From contig VFKL01000078.1 of assembly GCA_009885535.1 (NCBI GenBank), positions 1-45,141 of the forward strand: a stretch of 45,141 nucleotides of DNA. The letters run 5' to 3'. Below are positions 1 to 10,600 of the stretch, one piece after another. The notes beneath the pieces were generated by a model. It saw nothing but the letters and a program-made list of their open reading frames with translations. It had not been told where the DNA came from and did not search any database. The DNA comes from Chitinophagaceae bacterium (GTDB lineage Bacteria; Bacteroidota; Bacteroidia; Chitinophagales; Chitinophagaceae). The stretch's first letter is position 1, and each line of letters opens with the position of its first letter. The translations under genes and the position numbers were made by a program.

Positions 1-10
1 CAACTATATT

Positions 11-379
11 AGCTCCGTAGGTGCGACCTGTCATTAAAAGAAATAACAACAACTATATTAGCTCCGTAGGTGCGACCTGACCTAAAGAAACATGTCGCAC
101 CTACGGAGCTTTAAAAAAATATCCATCAAATGTTCTAGAAACATGTCGCTCCCATGGAGCTTAAAAAATAAATACACCCATTTAGCTAGAAACATGCCGC
201 TCCTACGGAGCTCAAAAAAAAATCATCAACAAATAATCTAGGAACATATCGCTCCTATGGAGCTGAAATTATAAGGTGTCAGATATTTAGTTGTTCTTTT
301 TAATTTTTATTTTTTACTTTTTACTTTTTTATTAAGCTCCATAGGTGCGAAATATCATTAGCTCCATAGGAGCGACATA
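11..379. repeat. Cluster of eight ~20-bp palindromic intergenic repeats
   Basis: Eight copies of a sequence close to AGCTCCGTAGGAGCGACAT occur. Plus-orientation copies start near 11, 60, 335 and 360. Inverted copies start near 91, 142, 193 and 245. The core GCTCC-GTA-GGAGC is a short stem-loop; several copies carry GGTGC instead of GGAGC, which weakens it. The four inverted copies are spaced 51, 51 and 52 bp apart and share a longer flank (CTAGAAACAT before, an A-run after). The stretch before ahcY has no credible gene. Similar elements are, from memory, scattered through many Bacteroidota genomes as REP-like sequences. Copies are too diverged and spacers too A-rich for a CRISPR array. Confidence 0.85.
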
Positions 380-384
380 CCATT

Positions 385-420
385 AAAAAAAACCCTCTTC
401 AAATGAAAAGGGCTTTTTTT
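385..420 (-). terminator. Rho-independent terminator of ahcY
   Basis: Read on the minus strand, CCCTTTTCA and TGAAGAGGG form a 9-bp stem (one G-U pair) with a very small loop, followed by a run of T. It lies about 20 bp beyond the ahcY stop codon. The A-run on the other side means it could also act on the plus strand. Confidence 0.8.
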
Positions 421-439
421 AATTATGTTTGAACAGAAA

Positions 440-1765
440 TTAGTAACGATACATATCAGTTTTGTATGGACCAAAAACTTCTAATCCCAAATAACTAGCT
501 TGTTCTGTTGATAAAATATCCAATTCAACACCAATTTTAGACAAATGTAAACGAGCTACTTTTTCATCTAAATGCTTAGGTAAAACGTACACTTTGTTTT
601 CATAACTTTCTGTATTCATCCAAAGTTCAATTTGAGCCAAAACTTGGTTGGTAAATGAAGCACTCATTACAAATGATGGGTGACCAGTAGCACAACCTAA
701 GTTAACCAAACGACCTTCAGCAAGTACAATGATGTCATTTCCGTCGATGGTGTACATATCAACTTGTGGTTTGATGGTATCTTTTGTGTTACCATAAGTA
801 TTATTCAACCAAGCCATATCAATTTCAATATCAAAGTGACCGATATTACAAACGATTGCTTTATCTTTCATCGCTCTGAAATGTTCTTCTTTAATCAAAT
901 CTCTGCAACCACTTGCTGTAACAATGATATCTGCTTCTTTAACCGCATCAATCATTTTTTTAACTTCAAATCCGTCCATTGCAGCTTGTAACGCGCAAAT
1001 TGGATCGATTTCAGTAACAATTACACGAGCACCTGCTCCACGTAAGCTCAATGCAGATCCTTTTCCAACATCACCGTAACCACCCACAACGGCAACTTTA
1101 CCAGCCATCATAATATCAGTAGCACGACGAATCGCATCAACTAATGATTCTTGACAACCGTATTTGTTATCAAATTTAGATTTAGTAACAGAATCATTTA
1201 CATTGATTGCAGGAATTGGTAAAGTACCATTTGCCATACGCTCATATAAACGATGTACACCTGTTGTTGTTTCTTCGCTCAAACCTTTGATGTTTGGAAT
1301 CAACTCTGGATATTTGTCAAAAACAGTGTTGGTTAAATCTCCACCATCATCCAAAATCATATTTAATGGCTTGTCTTCACTTCCAAAAAATAATGTTTGC
1401 TCGATGCACCAATCAGCTTCTTCAATAGATTGTCCTTTCCAAGCATAAACTCCGATACCAGCAGCAGCAATAGCAGCAGCAGCTTGATCTTGAGTAGAAA
1501 AGATATTACAACTGCTCCATTTAACTTCAGCACCTAAAGCGATTAAAGTTTCAATTAAAACAGCCGTTTGAATGGTCATGTGTAAGCAACCTGCAATTCT
1601 TGCACCTTTTAATGGTTGGCTTGCAGCATATTCATTACGAAGACTCATTAGCCCTGGCATTTCTGCTTCAGCCAATCTGATTTCTTTACGGCCCCATTCT
1701 GCGAGGCTCATGTCTTTTACCTTATTTTTCAAGGAAAAGTCGATAGCTTTTAATGTAGTTGACAT
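440..1765 (-). CDS. ahcY: Adenosylhomocysteinase (S-adenosylhomocysteine hydrolase)
   Basis: Splits S-adenosylhomocysteine into homocysteine and adenosine in the cytoplasm, removing the product inhibitor of SAM-dependent methyltransferases and feeding the methionine cycle. At 441 residues it has full family length. Visible are the substrate region DDGGDLT (139-145), the catalytic stretch SVTKSKFDN (192-200), the NAD-binding loop GGYGDVGKG (228-236), [15 protein letters not shown] and the usual C-terminal end MYRY. The ATG at 1765 fits the family N-terminus. It is transcribed divergently from the Lrp/AsnC gene, 116 bp away, so that regulator might act on it (inference). Identification is secure. 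Confidence 0.97.
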   Translation of the reverse strand: MSTTLKAIDFSLKNKVKDMSLAEWGRKEIRLAEAEMPGLMSLRNEYAASQPLKGARIAGCLHMTIQTAVLIETLIALGAEVKWSSCNIFSTQDQAAAAIAAAGIGVYAWKGQSIEEADWCIEQTLFFGSEDKPLNMILDDGGDLTNTVFDKYPELIPNIKGLSEETTTGVHRLYERMANGTLPIPAINVNDSVTKSKFDNKYGCQESLVDAIRRATDIMMAGKVAVVGGYGDVGKGSALSLRGAGARVIVTEIDPICALQAAMDGFEVKKMIDAVKEADIIVTASGCRDLIKEEHFRAMKDKAIVCNIGHFDIEIDMAWLNNTYGNTKDTIKPQVDMYTIDGNDIIVLAEGRLVNLGCATGHPSFVMSASFTNQVLAQIELWMNTESYENKVYVLPKHLDEKVARLHLSKIGVELDILSTEQASYLGLEVFGPYKTDMYRY

Positions 1766-1785
1766 ATTTATTTGTTTTTAGAACA

Positions 1786-1816
1786 CGAAACTAATTCAAA
1801 AAGAACAATATTCTAA
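1786..1816 (-). promoter_or_regulatory. Candidate Bacteroidota-type promoter of ahcY
   Basis: On the minus strand TTAG-N19-TAGTTTCG differs at one base in each box from the phylum consensus TTTG-N19-TAnnTTTG. It would give a leader of roughly 20 nt before the ahcY ATG. Two mismatches keep this tentative. Confidence 0.35.
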
Positions 1817-1881
1817 ATTGTAAAATAAAAATAGGACAGAAATATATAATTATATAAATTAGCAGAACAAACACAAATTTT

Positions 1882-2385
1882 ATGATAAAAAAAGTAGAAC
1901 AAAAAGAACAAACGGCTATATCCAATCCAACATTAGACAAAACAGACCTGTTGATTTTAAAATTGTTACAAGAAAATGCAAAGAGTACAGTAAAAGAAAT
2001 CGCAGAAAAAGTTCATTTAAGCACTACGCCTGTTCATGAGCGCATAAAAAGAATGGAACAAAATGGGGTAATCAAGCAATACGCCACTTTAGTAGACCAC
2101 ACCAAAGTAAAAAAAGGATTGATGGTGATTTGTTATGTTTCATTAAAAGAACACAGCAAAAATGCAGGTACTAAATTCATTAAATCAATTAATGCGCTTA
2201 ATGAAGTTATCGAATGTTATAACATCAGTGGAGAGTTTGATTTTATGCTAAAAGTAGTTGAAGAAAACATGGATAAATATTACGATTTCCATGTGAATCG
2301 ATTAAGTCAAATTGAAAATATGGGCAATGTACAAAGTGTATTTGTAATGGGCGTTATCAAACAAACACATCAATTGGTGTGGTAA
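1882..2385 (+). CDS. Lrp/AsnC-family transcriptional regulator
   Basis: A DNA-binding regulator of the leucine-responsive/AsnC family, 167 residues. The N-terminal winged helix-turn-helix is clear (DLLILKLLQENAKST, then VKEIAEKVHLSTTPVHERIK, about residues 22-60). The C-terminal AsnC/RAM ligand-sensing and oligomerisation domain follows (FDFMLKVV...VQSVFVMGVIK). The first ~20 residues are a polar extension. Such proteins usually sense an amino acid and form octamers; the ligand cannot be read from sequence. It is divergent from ahcY and convergent with fabI, with a shared terminator downstream. Autoregulation or control of ahcY is possible but not shown. Confidence 0.93.
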   Translation: MIKKVEQKEQTAISNPTLDKTDLLILKLLQENAKSTVKEIAEKVHLSTTPVHERIKRMEQNGVIKQYATLVDHTKVKKGLMVICYVSLKEHSKNAGTKFIKSINALNEVIECYNISGEFDFMLKVVEENMDKYYDFHVNRLSQIENMGNVQSVFVMGVIKQTHQLVW

Positions 2386-2392
2386 ACTATGT

Positions 2393-2428
2393 TATAAAAA
2401 AAAACGCTGGTAAAATACCAGTGCTTTT
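2393..2428. terminator. Bidirectional terminator between the lrp-like gene and fabI
   Basis: CTGGTA-AAA-TACCAG forms a 6-bp hairpin flanked by an A-run on the left and GCTTTT on the right. It sits between two convergent genes and can serve both. Confidence 0.7.
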
Positions 2429-2449
2429 GAAAATCATTGTAATCAAAAA

Positions 2450-3262
2450 TTATTTTTCCATTTGCTCAATTACTGCATTTGTAACCCCTGTAAATGAGAA
2501 CCCACCATCATGAAATAAATTTTGCATCGTTACCATTTTGGTATGGTCGCTAAACATCATCACACAATAATTGGCACAATCTTCTGCAGTAGCATTTCCC
2601 AAAGGACTCATTTTTTCTGCATAGTTGATAAACCCGTCAAAGCCTTTAACACCGCTACCAGCCGTAGTTTTTGTAGGCGACTGAGAAATGGTATTTACAC
2701 GTACATGTTTTTTTACGCCATAATGATAGCCAAAACTTCTCGCTACACTTTCTAAAAGTGATTTAGCATCTGCCATTTCATTGTAATCAGGAAAAACCCT
2801 TTGTGAAGCAATATAACTCAATGCCACTACACTACCCCATTCATTGATGGCGTCTTTTTTCATACAAGTAGCCAAAACACGATGAAGGCTCATTGATGAA
2901 ATTTCAAACGTTTTTAAATTATGCGCATAGTCAATTTCTGTGTAATGTTTTCCTTTACGAACATTTATACTCATGCCAATTGAATGTAAAATAAAATCAA
3001 ATCCTCCGCCAAAATGCTCCATAGCTTTGTTTATCAAGTTCTCTACATCTTCGGCATTACTTACATCACATGGTACTACAGGTGCATTTATTTTTTCTGC
3101 AAGTTTATTGATTTCTCCCATACGCATGGCTACAGGAGCGTTTGTAAGTAATATTTCAGCGCCTTCTTCAAAACATTTAATTGCAGTTATCCAGGCGATT
3201 GACTTTTCGTCCAATGCACCAAAAATGATTCCTTTCTTCCCTTTTAATAAATTGTTTGACAT
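2450..3262 (-). CDS. fabI: Enoyl-[acyl-carrier-protein] reductase FabI
   Basis: Catalyses the last reduction of each fatty-acid elongation cycle, trans-2-enoyl-ACP to acyl-ACP, with NADH or NADPH. It is a 270-residue short-chain dehydrogenase fold. The N-terminal cofactor loop is GIIFGALDEKSIAW (11-24). The FabI-type active site is present as Tyr150, Tyr160 and Lys167 in ALSYIASQRVFPDYNEMADAK. MSPLGNATAEDCANY and the FHDGGFS end match the Bacteroidota FabI type. It lies 60 bp downstream of recN on the same strand, and could be co-transcribed with it or use its own promoter. Confidence 0.95.
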   Translation of the reverse strand: MSNNLLKGKKGIIFGALDEKSIAWITAIKCFEEGAEILLTNAPVAMRMGEINKLAEKINAPVVPCDVSNAEDVENLINKAMEHFGGGFDFILHSIGMSINVRKGKHYTEIDYAHNLKTFEISSMSLHRVLATCMKKDAINEWGSVVALSYIASQRVFPDYNEMADAKSLLESVARSFGYHYGVKKHVRVNTISQSPTKTTAGSGVKGFDGFINYAEKMSPLGNATAEDCANYCVMMFSDHTKMVTMQNLFHDGGFSFTGVTNAVIEQMEK

Positions 3263-3322
3263 GATTATATTTTATGATTATGTGTAAAATTATTTGTTTT
3301 AATTCAAAATAAATACAACGAT

Positions 3323-4978
3323 TTAATTTGACATCATTTCTTTTGCATTTTCCAATGCAGCAATTGTAGGCTTTTCCCCACTCAGCATTTGTGCAATTGC
3401 GTTTATCCTTTCGGCTTCATTCAGAATTCGAATATTTGTAGCAATTTTTTCTCCTTTTACTTCTTTGTACACAAAAAAATGGGTTGATGCTTTTGCCGCA
3501 ATTTGTGCCTGATGCGTAATAGCAATTATCTGATGAGAGGTTGATAAAGATTTCATGATAAGCCCAACTTGCTTTGCCGCTTCGCCGCTTATTCCGGTAT
3601 CAATTTCATCAAATATCAATGTAGGCAACGCAAGTTTTTGCGCCACCAATGATTTTATGCTCAACATTAATCTGCTTAATTCACCACCACTGGCCACTTT
3701 CCCAATTGGTTCAAATTTGTTGCTCTTATTGGCATCAAACAAAAACTCAATGGCATCAATACCAAACATATTTAATTCTGTTTCTAAAATGCTAACATTT
3801 AATCTCGCATTAGGCATTCCCACTTGTGCAAGCAAACGATTCACCTCTTTTACAAAGCCATCGATTTGTTTTTTTCTATTTGCAGAAATTTTCTTTGCAG
3901 AAATTGTACAAGCATCAAACAATACAACCAAAGATTTTTCTAAAGCTTCAATGGATGAAAATACATTTGTAAATGCATCTAATTTTATTTGTAAACTTTC
4001 CTTTAGAGAAATCAATTGTTCTGTTGTAGAAAATCCATGCTTCTTTAAAAGTTTGTATCCCGCTGATAGTCGATCATTTAATATTGAAATTCTTTCTTCA
4101 TCATATTTTACTTGGCTTTCAATTCTCTCCAATTCATCAGCAATGTCCTGCACTTCAATGATGGCGCTATTTAAACGCTGGTGCAAGTTTAATAAGTCGG
4201 GATGAAAATCATCCAACAATTTTAATTTATTATTTATCGTTTTTAATTGGTTTATAACGGGTTGTTCCGCATTTGAAAGCTCTGATGAAATTGTAGACAA
4301 TTGTAGCTTTATTCGCTCTGCATTATTTAGTAATTTCAATTCGATTTCAATATCTTCCAATTCATTTTCTTTAAGTGAAAGTTCTTCCAGTTCAGAAAAT
4401 AAAAATTGATTGTAATCCAATTCTTTATTGGCTTCCGCTTGTTCTATTTTTAATTGGGCTAAAGATTTTTTTGCCTGCTGATATGTTTCAAACTGTTTTT
4501 TAAAATCAAGCAATAAAGTTGTATGATCTGATAAAGCATCTAGAACATCGCGCTGAAAACTTTCGGAGTTAATTTCAAGGGTATCAAATTGTTGATGCAA
4601 ATCAACCAAATGAACACTTAGCGTTTTTACTTGAGATAAATTAACGGGTGTATCATTGATGAAACTTCTTGATTTTCCATTAGCCGCAATTTCTCTACGG
4701 ATAAGAATTTCATTTTCAAAATCCAATTCATTTTGTTGAAAAAAATGAACTACTTGTTGACTTTTATTTATTTTAAAAAGACCTTCAATGATACATTTTT
4801 TTTGAGGATCTTGAAGCACATTGCTATCTGCACGTTGACCAAGAATTAAATTTAATGCGCCCATCAAAATACTTTTTCCAGCTCCAGTTTCACCGGTAAT
4901 AATATTCAACCCTTGCTCAAAATGTATTTCGAGTTGGTCGATGATGGCATAGTTTTGTATGAATAGTTTTGATATCAT
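3323..4978 (-). CDS. recN: DNA repair protein RecN
   Basis: An SMC-like ATPase that acts in recombinational repair of double-strand breaks. At 551 residues it has normal length. It shows the N-terminal Walker A GETGAGKS (29-36), a long central coiled coil (about 150-380), then the ABC signature ASGGELSRLMLSIK and Walker B LIFDEIDTGISG, followed by the H-loop region ITHQAQIAAKA. The ATG at 4978 starts the conserved N-terminal MISKLFIQNYAIID. It lies upstream of fabI and is separated from the zinc-ribbon gene by that gene's terminator, so it has its own promoter. I saw no LexA-like box. Confidence 0.96.
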   Translation of the reverse strand: MISKLFIQNYAIIDQLEIHFEQGLNIITGETGAGKSILMGALNLILGQRADSNVLQDPQKKCIIEGLFKINKSQQVVHFFQQNELDFENEILIRREIAANGKSRSFINDTPVNLSQVKTLSVHLVDLHQQFDTLEINSESFQRDVLDALSDHTTLLLDFKKQFETYQQAKKSLAQLKIEQAEANKELDYNQFLFSELEELSLKENELEDIEIELKLLNNAERIKLQLSTISSELSNAEQPVINQLKTINNKLKLLDDFHPDLLNLHQRLNSAIIEVQDIADELERIESQVKYDEERISILNDRLSAGYKLLKKHGFSTTEQLISLKESLQIKLDAFTNVFSSIEALEKSLVVLFDACTISAKKISANRKKQIDGFVKEVNRLLAQVGMPNARLNVSILETELNMFGIDAIEFLFDANKSNKFEPIGKVASGGELSRLMLSIKSLVAQKLALPTLIFDEIDTGISGEAAKQVGLIMKSLSTSHQIIAITHQAQIAAKASTHFFVYKEVKGEKIATNIRILNEAERINAIAQMLSGEKPTIAALENAKEMMSN

Positions 4979-5050
4979 TTGTGCGGAGCAAATTAAGAAA
5001 ACTTAATCTAAATTTTATTTTTTGTTTGGCAAAAGAAAAATTATTACAAT

Positions 5051-5075
5051 AAAAAACCCATCTTTTTAGGATGGG
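5051..5075 (-). terminator. Rho-independent terminator of the zinc-ribbon gene
   Basis: On the minus strand GCCCATC-CTAAAAA-GATGGG is followed by six T. It lies 25 bp after the stop of the zinc-ribbon gene and insulates recN from it. Confidence 0.85.
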
Positions 5076-5100
5076 CTCTTACATTATATTCTGAAAAAAA

Positions 5101-5856
5101 TTATTTTACTTCAACTGAATCTACTAAATCTACATCAGCCAAAATTCGTCCGCAATTTTCGCAAACCATAATTTTTTTACGCAATTTGATTTCGCTTTGT
5201 TTTTGTGGAGGGATAGCATGGAAACAACCGCCACAACTATCTCGCTCTACTGCAACTACAGCTAAACCATTGTGATAATTATTACGAATACGATCGTAGC
5301 TATTTAATAAACGTTCGTCAGCTTGTGTCCTTGCTTTTTCTGCAATTCCATTATAATGCGTTTCTTCTTTTTCTGTTTCGCTGATGATTTTTTCTAACTC
5401 TCCTTTTTTCCCGCTCAAATTTAACTCTTTAGTTGCAACAGCTTTTATGGCAAGTTCCAATTGACGTGCCTTATCTGAAATTTCCTCTGTAGCATCTTTA
5501 ATGTGCTTTTCGCAAAGTTTTTCCTCAAGTTGTTGCATTTCAATTTCTTTATTCAATGCTTCAAACTCACGACTATTTTTTACATTGTCGCTTTGTTTTT
5601 CATACTTTTCAATTAAAGCTTGAGCATCTTTAATGCCTTGTTTTTTTTGTTCGATGAATTCTTGAATTCCGTTGATTTCTTCTTCAATACGAGTTTGACG
5701 TGCATGAAGACCTTCAATTTCATCTTCAAGATCTTTCACTTCAATAGGAAGTTCACCTTTTAATATTTGAATTTCATCCAGTTTGCTGTCAATCTTTTGT
5801 AATCTTACAAGAGCCGTTAATTTTTCTTCAACTGAAAATTCTTTAGTCGCAGCCAT
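5101..5856 (-). CDS. Coiled-coil protein with C-terminal C4 zinc ribbon
   Basis: A 251-residue cytoplasmic protein. Residues ~10-180 are a highly charged helical coiled coil. The C-terminus carries two CxxC pairs (CGGC at ~208 and CENC at ~232) that should bind one zinc ion, plus the conserved IPPQ segment between them. This matches the C4-type zinc-ribbon (formerly DUF164) family, some of whose members are reported to bind nucleic acid or ribosomes; the role here is unknown. It follows the NIF3 gene by 56 bp on the same strand, a pairing common in Bacteroidota, and ends in its own terminator. Confidence 0.88.
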   Translation of the reverse strand: MAATKEFSVEEKLTALVRLQKIDSKLDEIQILKGELPIEVKDLEDEIEGLHARQTRIEEEINGIQEFIEQKKQGIKDAQALIEKYEKQSDNVKNSREFEALNKEIEMQQLEEKLCEKHIKDATEEISDKARQLELAIKAVATKELNLSGKKGELEKIISETEKEETHYNGIAEKARTQADERLLNSYDRIRNNYHNGLAVVAVERDSCGGCFHAIPPQKQSEIKLRKKIMVCENCGRILADVDLVDSVEVK

Positions 5857-5912
5857 ATTTAATTTGTTTTTTAAATTTTTGTTGATTCTTACTTTTGTGC
5901 CATATTTATAAA

Positions 5913-7007
5913 TTACAAATATTTTACCGGGTTGGTAAGCACATCCGTTTTGAAGTGGGCAAAGGTAGGGAAATTCTTTTTCAAAACATCAGCAAATAGT
6001 TCAATTGTAAATTGTTCGCTCTCGAAATGTCCAATATCCACCAAAACCAATTTATCGTTGGCTTCAAAAAACTCATGATACTTGATATCTGAAGTAATAT
6101 ACATATCTACACCTACTCGAATTGCATCCTGAATTAAAAAACTTCCCGCTCCACCACAAATGGCAATTTTTTTTATTTTGTCAAAAATAATTTTGGTATG
6201 TTTCAAATATTTTACGTTGAAAATTAATTTCAATTCATTTAAAAAGTCAATTGTATTTACAGGCTGCTCAAATTCTGCAATAATCCCAGCCCCAATTTCT
6301 TGATGTTTGTTTTGCAGGGTATACAATTCAAAAGCTACTTCTTCGTAGGGATGCGCATTTCTCATTGCATTTAAAATGGCAGATTGTTTCCAAATGGGAA
6401 AAATCACCTCCAATTTTACTTCTTTTTGAATCGTTCTTTCTCCAATCTTTCCAGTATGTGGATCAGCCCCTTCAAGCGGTTTAAAGCTTCCAACCCCCTC
6501 AGAAACAAAACTACATTCTCCATAATTGCCCATTTCTCCAGCTCCAGCGTCAAACAATGATTTTTCTAGTACCTCTTGATATTCAAATGGAACAAACACC
6601 ACCAATTTTTGAATTAAAAGTGATTTGGGTTGTAAGATTCTCCTATTTATCAAATTTAGTTTGTCTGCAATTTTACCATTAACCCCATTAATTACGTTGT
6701 CCATATTTGTATGGCAAGCATAAATGGCAATATCATTTTTTATTGCTGCAATGATTGTTTTATCAACATAATAATCGGAATCAAACTTTTTAATGCCTTT
6801 GAAAACGATGGGATGATGTGCTATTATCAGATTACAATTCTTTGTAATCGCTTCATTTATAACAGATTCTGTTACATCCAAACACAATAATGCACCCGTA
6901 CATTCCGTTTGCTTCAAACCTGTGATTAAACCGGAGTTGTCGTATGATTCTTGTAGAAACAGCGGTGCCATTTTTTCTAATACTGAAATTATTGCTGAAA
7001 TAGTCAT
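5913..7007 (-). CDS. NIF3/DUF34-family dinuclear metal-centre protein
   Basis: A member of the widely conserved NIF3 (YbgI/YqfO, DUF34) family, toroidal hexamers with two metal ions per subunit; the physiological reaction is not settled (GTP cyclohydrolase 1-type 2 is only a legacy name). Metal-binding motifs are IIAHHPIVFKG (His64, His65), CHTNMDNV (His99, Asp103) and, near the C-terminus, DIGHFESEQF (His and Glu). At 364 residues it includes the YqfO-type PII-like insert (about 125-240, with ADPHTGKIGERT and NAHPYEEVAFE). It begins a two-gene unit with the zinc-ribbon protein. Divergent from the lipoprotein gene at 7093. Confidence 0.93.
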   Translation of the reverse strand: MTISAIISVLEKMAPLFLQESYDNSGLITGLKQTECTGALLCLDVTESVINEAITKNCNLIIAHHPIVFKGIKKFDSDYYVDKTIIAAIKNDIAIYACHTNMDNVINGVNGKIADKLNLINRRILQPKSLLIQKLVVFVPFEYQEVLEKSLFDAGAGEMGNYGECSFVSEGVGSFKPLEGADPHTGKIGERTIQKEVKLEVIFPIWKQSAILNAMRNAHPYEEVAFELYTLQNKHQEIGAGIIAEFEQPVNTIDFLNELKLIFNVKYLKHTKIIFDKIKKIAICGGAGSFLIQDAIRVGVDMYITSDIKYHEFFEANDKLVLVDIGHFESEQFTIELFADVLKKNFPTFAHFKTDVLTNPVKYL

Positions 7008-7092
7008 GGTTAAAATTATGTAATACCCGGTAATTTTTAAAATAACATCTAAAATTGCAAAAAGATTAGATGATTTTTTTTATTTTTAATTT

Positions 7093-7566
7093 ATGTTAGT
7101 ATTCAAAAAGCAAATAAAACTTCCCTTTTTATATTTATTCCTTATTTTATTTATAAGCCATTCTTTTATGGGCTGTAAGAAAAAAACAGAAGAAGTATAT
7201 GTAGCAAATATTTTTGAGCAGTATTTTGAGCAAAACATATTAAACAATGACTTTATTGTTAGCTATTCAAAAAATCAAGGTATAGAAAATACAAGTGAAT
7301 TTGATGGCTATAGATTTAGGTTATTAAAGAACACCTATTATGATGGGCCAATGACCGCTACTAAAAATGGCGTAACGTATTCTGGTACTTGGAGCAGCAA
7401 CAGTGATTACGGAAAACTCATTATAAATATTACCCAGCCAACTATTCCTGCTGAATTTATTTTCTTAAATACATCTTGGCGATTTACAGAAAAAGCCCTG
7501 CCAACCATGAAGTTAGCACCTTGGGGCAATACAGATTCCACAGAACTTCACATGCAAAGACAATAA
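7093..7566 (+). CDS. Small predicted lipoprotein of unknown function
   Basis: A 157-residue protein with a lysine-rich start, a hydrophobic stretch and a lipobox-like SFMGC at residues 24-28, so it is probably exported and lipidated at Cys28. The charged KKKTEE after the cysteine fits a tether. The mature part contains the pattern YDGPMTATKNGVTYSGTW and ends with IFLNTSWRFTEK, suggesting a small beta-sandwich or lipocalin-like fold, but I recognise no named family. It precedes the giant PKD protein by about 95 bp on the same strand without an obvious terminator between them, so co-transcription is possible. Confidence 0.75.
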   Translation: MLVFKKQIKLPFLYLFLILFISHSFMGCKKKTEEVYVANIFEQYFEQNILNNDFIVSYSKNQGIENTSEFDGYRFRLLKNTYYDGPMTATKNGVTYSGTWSSNSDYGKLIINITQPTIPAEFIFLNTSWRFTEKALPTMKLAPWGNTDSTELHMQRQ

Positions 7567-7660
7567 ATTTTTACCCCAACACAATAATTTAACAACTTTT
7601 GAGTTTATAGTTTAAGAAATGTTCAATCATTTCGAATTATATAAAACAAAAGCCAATCCT

Positions 7661-10600
7661 ATGAATTATTTAACTTGGGTAAAAACCACGGGTATTATTG
7701 CGATATGCTTTGTACTCAACACAGTAAGCTTTGCACAAGCAAACTTCAGCACAAACACAACATCAGGTTGTGCACCTTTAGCCGTAAATTTCACCGACAA
7801 TTCAAATGGCAGTCCTACACAGTGGACTTGGCATTTTGGCGATGGTGCCATTTCTCGTCTTAGAAACCCATCAAGGGTTTATGATGTTCCTGGTGATTAT
7901 ACTATAAAATTGGTTATCAATACCCCCAATGGTGTTGATTCAATTATTAGAACACAGTATATACATGTTTACGCTAAACCAGTTGTAAATTTTTCAACCT
8001 CGAACGCTAGTGGCTGTACCCCTGTAATTACAAATTTTAGTGATTTAAGTACTTCTCAAAATGGAAACATCGTTTCTTGGAACTGGGATTTTGGCGATGG
8101 TAATTTAAGTACATTACGTAATCCTTCTCATACTTATTTAAGTTCTGGAAACTTCAATGTTTCATTACAAACTACAAATAATTTTGGATGTACGTCTTCA
8201 AAAACTGTTGCGAACTACATACAAGTTTATGATCATCCAAATGCTATTTTCACCAGTAGCAATGTTCCAATTTGTAGTGCTCCTGAATTGGTACGATTTA
8301 ACAACGGGTCTACTGGTTTAGGTTCTCTATCTTATGCTTGGATATTTGGAGACGGAACCACATCGAATGATACTAATGCAGTTGTATCTCATAATTATAT
8401 GACCACAGGTAATTTTAATGTTCAATTAATTTTAACAAATTCCTATGGCTGTACTGATACGTTTGTAAAAAACAATGCAGTAATGATTGCAAATAATATT
8501 AGTGGTTTTAATACTTTAAATGTTGCTTGTAAAAATGAGGTTGTAGCCTTTACAAATACAAGTACACCAATACCAACAGGAACATTATGGAATTTTGGTG
8601 ATGGAACAACTTCAATAGGCAATAACACTTCACATCAATATACAGCAGCGGGTATTTATGACATTAAATTATACAACAATTTTGGATCTTGCGTAGATTC
8701 AGTGGTAAGAACCATTACCATAAAAGATATACCAATAGTAGATTTCACCGCAAATCCACTATCTGCTTGTATTGCACCAATAACAGCAAATTTCACCAAT
8801 ACCTCAACCCTAGCTACAACTTATTTATGGAACTTTGGCGATAACACAACATCTACGAGTGTTTCCCCAAGTCATGTTTATAATACTCAAGGCAATTACA
8901 CCATAACCTTAACTGGTACATCTGCAAATGGCTGTAAAGACACAAGAGTAAGAGATCAATATATTAGTATACAATTACCAGTAGTTACGATTAGAAATAT
9001 GCCACAAAGCGGATGCGGTCCATTAACAAAAACGTTTCAACATCAAGTAATTGGTGGAGATAACATTGTAAGTTATCAATGGAATTTTGGAGATGGCACT
9101 ACATCAACACTAATGCGTCCTACGCATACATTTAACTTAGGCACTTACAATATTACACTGATTATAGTAACAGCTTCTGGTTGTACAGATACCGTTGTTT
9201 ATAATAACGGAATTAGAGTTGGAACAAGACCACATACCGCATTTGATGCAACACCAAGAATTACTTGCGCACAATGGCCAGTAGCCTTTGGAGATTCAAC
9301 ACCAGTAGCGGATTCGGCAAATCAATGGCTATGGAATTTTGGAGACAATACAACAAGTACATTGCAAAATCCTAGACATATTTATGTCGACACTGGTTAC
9401 ATGACTGTTACGTTGGTAACGGCAAATAATGGCTGTAAGGACACTTTAATTATGACAGATTTTTTATTCATCAACCCGCCTGTAGCAAACTTTAGATTTA
9501 TCATAGATTGCTCAAACAGAAGAAAAAGAAAGTTTATTGATCAATCGATTGGTGCAGATAGTTGGTTATGGAATTTTGGTGATGGAACAACGTCAACAGA
9601 AAGAAATCCCGAACATATTTACACAGCTGATGGTCAATACAATGTATTTTTAACGGTTTACAACAATACTACAGGTTGTAGTTTTTCTAAAACAATTGGT
9701 GGTTATATAATCGACCAACGTCCAACAATAGGTGCATCAAGCTACTCTATTTGTAAACCAGGCGATGTAACATTAAAAGCGTTAGGCGTAACCCCGTCTT
9801 ATTTCACTGCATTTAATTGGACCTTTGGCGATAACTCAACAGGCACTGGAGATTCAATTACAAAAAGATATTTCAACGCAGGTGTGTATTGTGTAAGATT
9901 AACATCAGTTGATAGAAACTTTTGTAAGGATACGGTATTTACAAATCCATGCATCAAAGTAAATGGTCCCAAAACAAAATTTAGTACTTCTACTACAAAT
10001 AGTTGTGCAAATACAAATATTATTTTTAGAGACAGCTCAACAACAGATGGTAGAAACAGAATTATTTCAAGAACTTGGAATTTTGGAGATGGCACAATTA
10101 TAACAACCACAGACTCAATAATAAGCCACCGATATACAACAGGCGGTTTGTTTACAATAAGTTTATTGGTAAGGGATTCATCAGGTTGTAGTGATTTATT
10201 AACCAAAACAAATTACGTTACAGTAAACAAACCAATTGCAAATTTCTACACCGCAGATTCTGTAAGTTGTCCAATCAGTAGTATACATTTTATAAATAAT
10301 TCTCAAGGATTTGGATTAACCTATTTATGGAATTTTGGAGATGGGAATTCATCTACATTGCCTAATCCAGCGCATCAATACGGGATAAATGGATTATACA
10401 ATATCTCATTATCAATTGTAGATCAAAATGGTTGTACAAATGATACAACAAAAACAAACATGGTACGTATTTCTCGTCCGATAGCACGTTTTCAAGTGAG
10501 TGATACCTTAGGAACTTGTCCTCCATTAATTGTGAATTTCAATAACCAATCTTCAAACCAAATCAGTTGGTCATGGGACTTTGGAGATGGTTCGGGTGTG

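Noticed and set aside
91-264. Regular 51-bp spacing suggested a CRISPR array
   Set aside because: Repeats differ between copies and change orientation, spacers are A-rich and share flank sequence, and no cas gene is present.
3555-4205. 216-residue plus-strand ORF inside recN
   Set aside because: It is the antisense shadow of recN, low-complexity Ser/Asn-rich, with no family motif.
9799-10206. Minus-strand ORF within the PKD gene
   Set aside because: Antisense shadow; repeated VPSPKFQ-like pieces mirror the sense WNFGDG codons.
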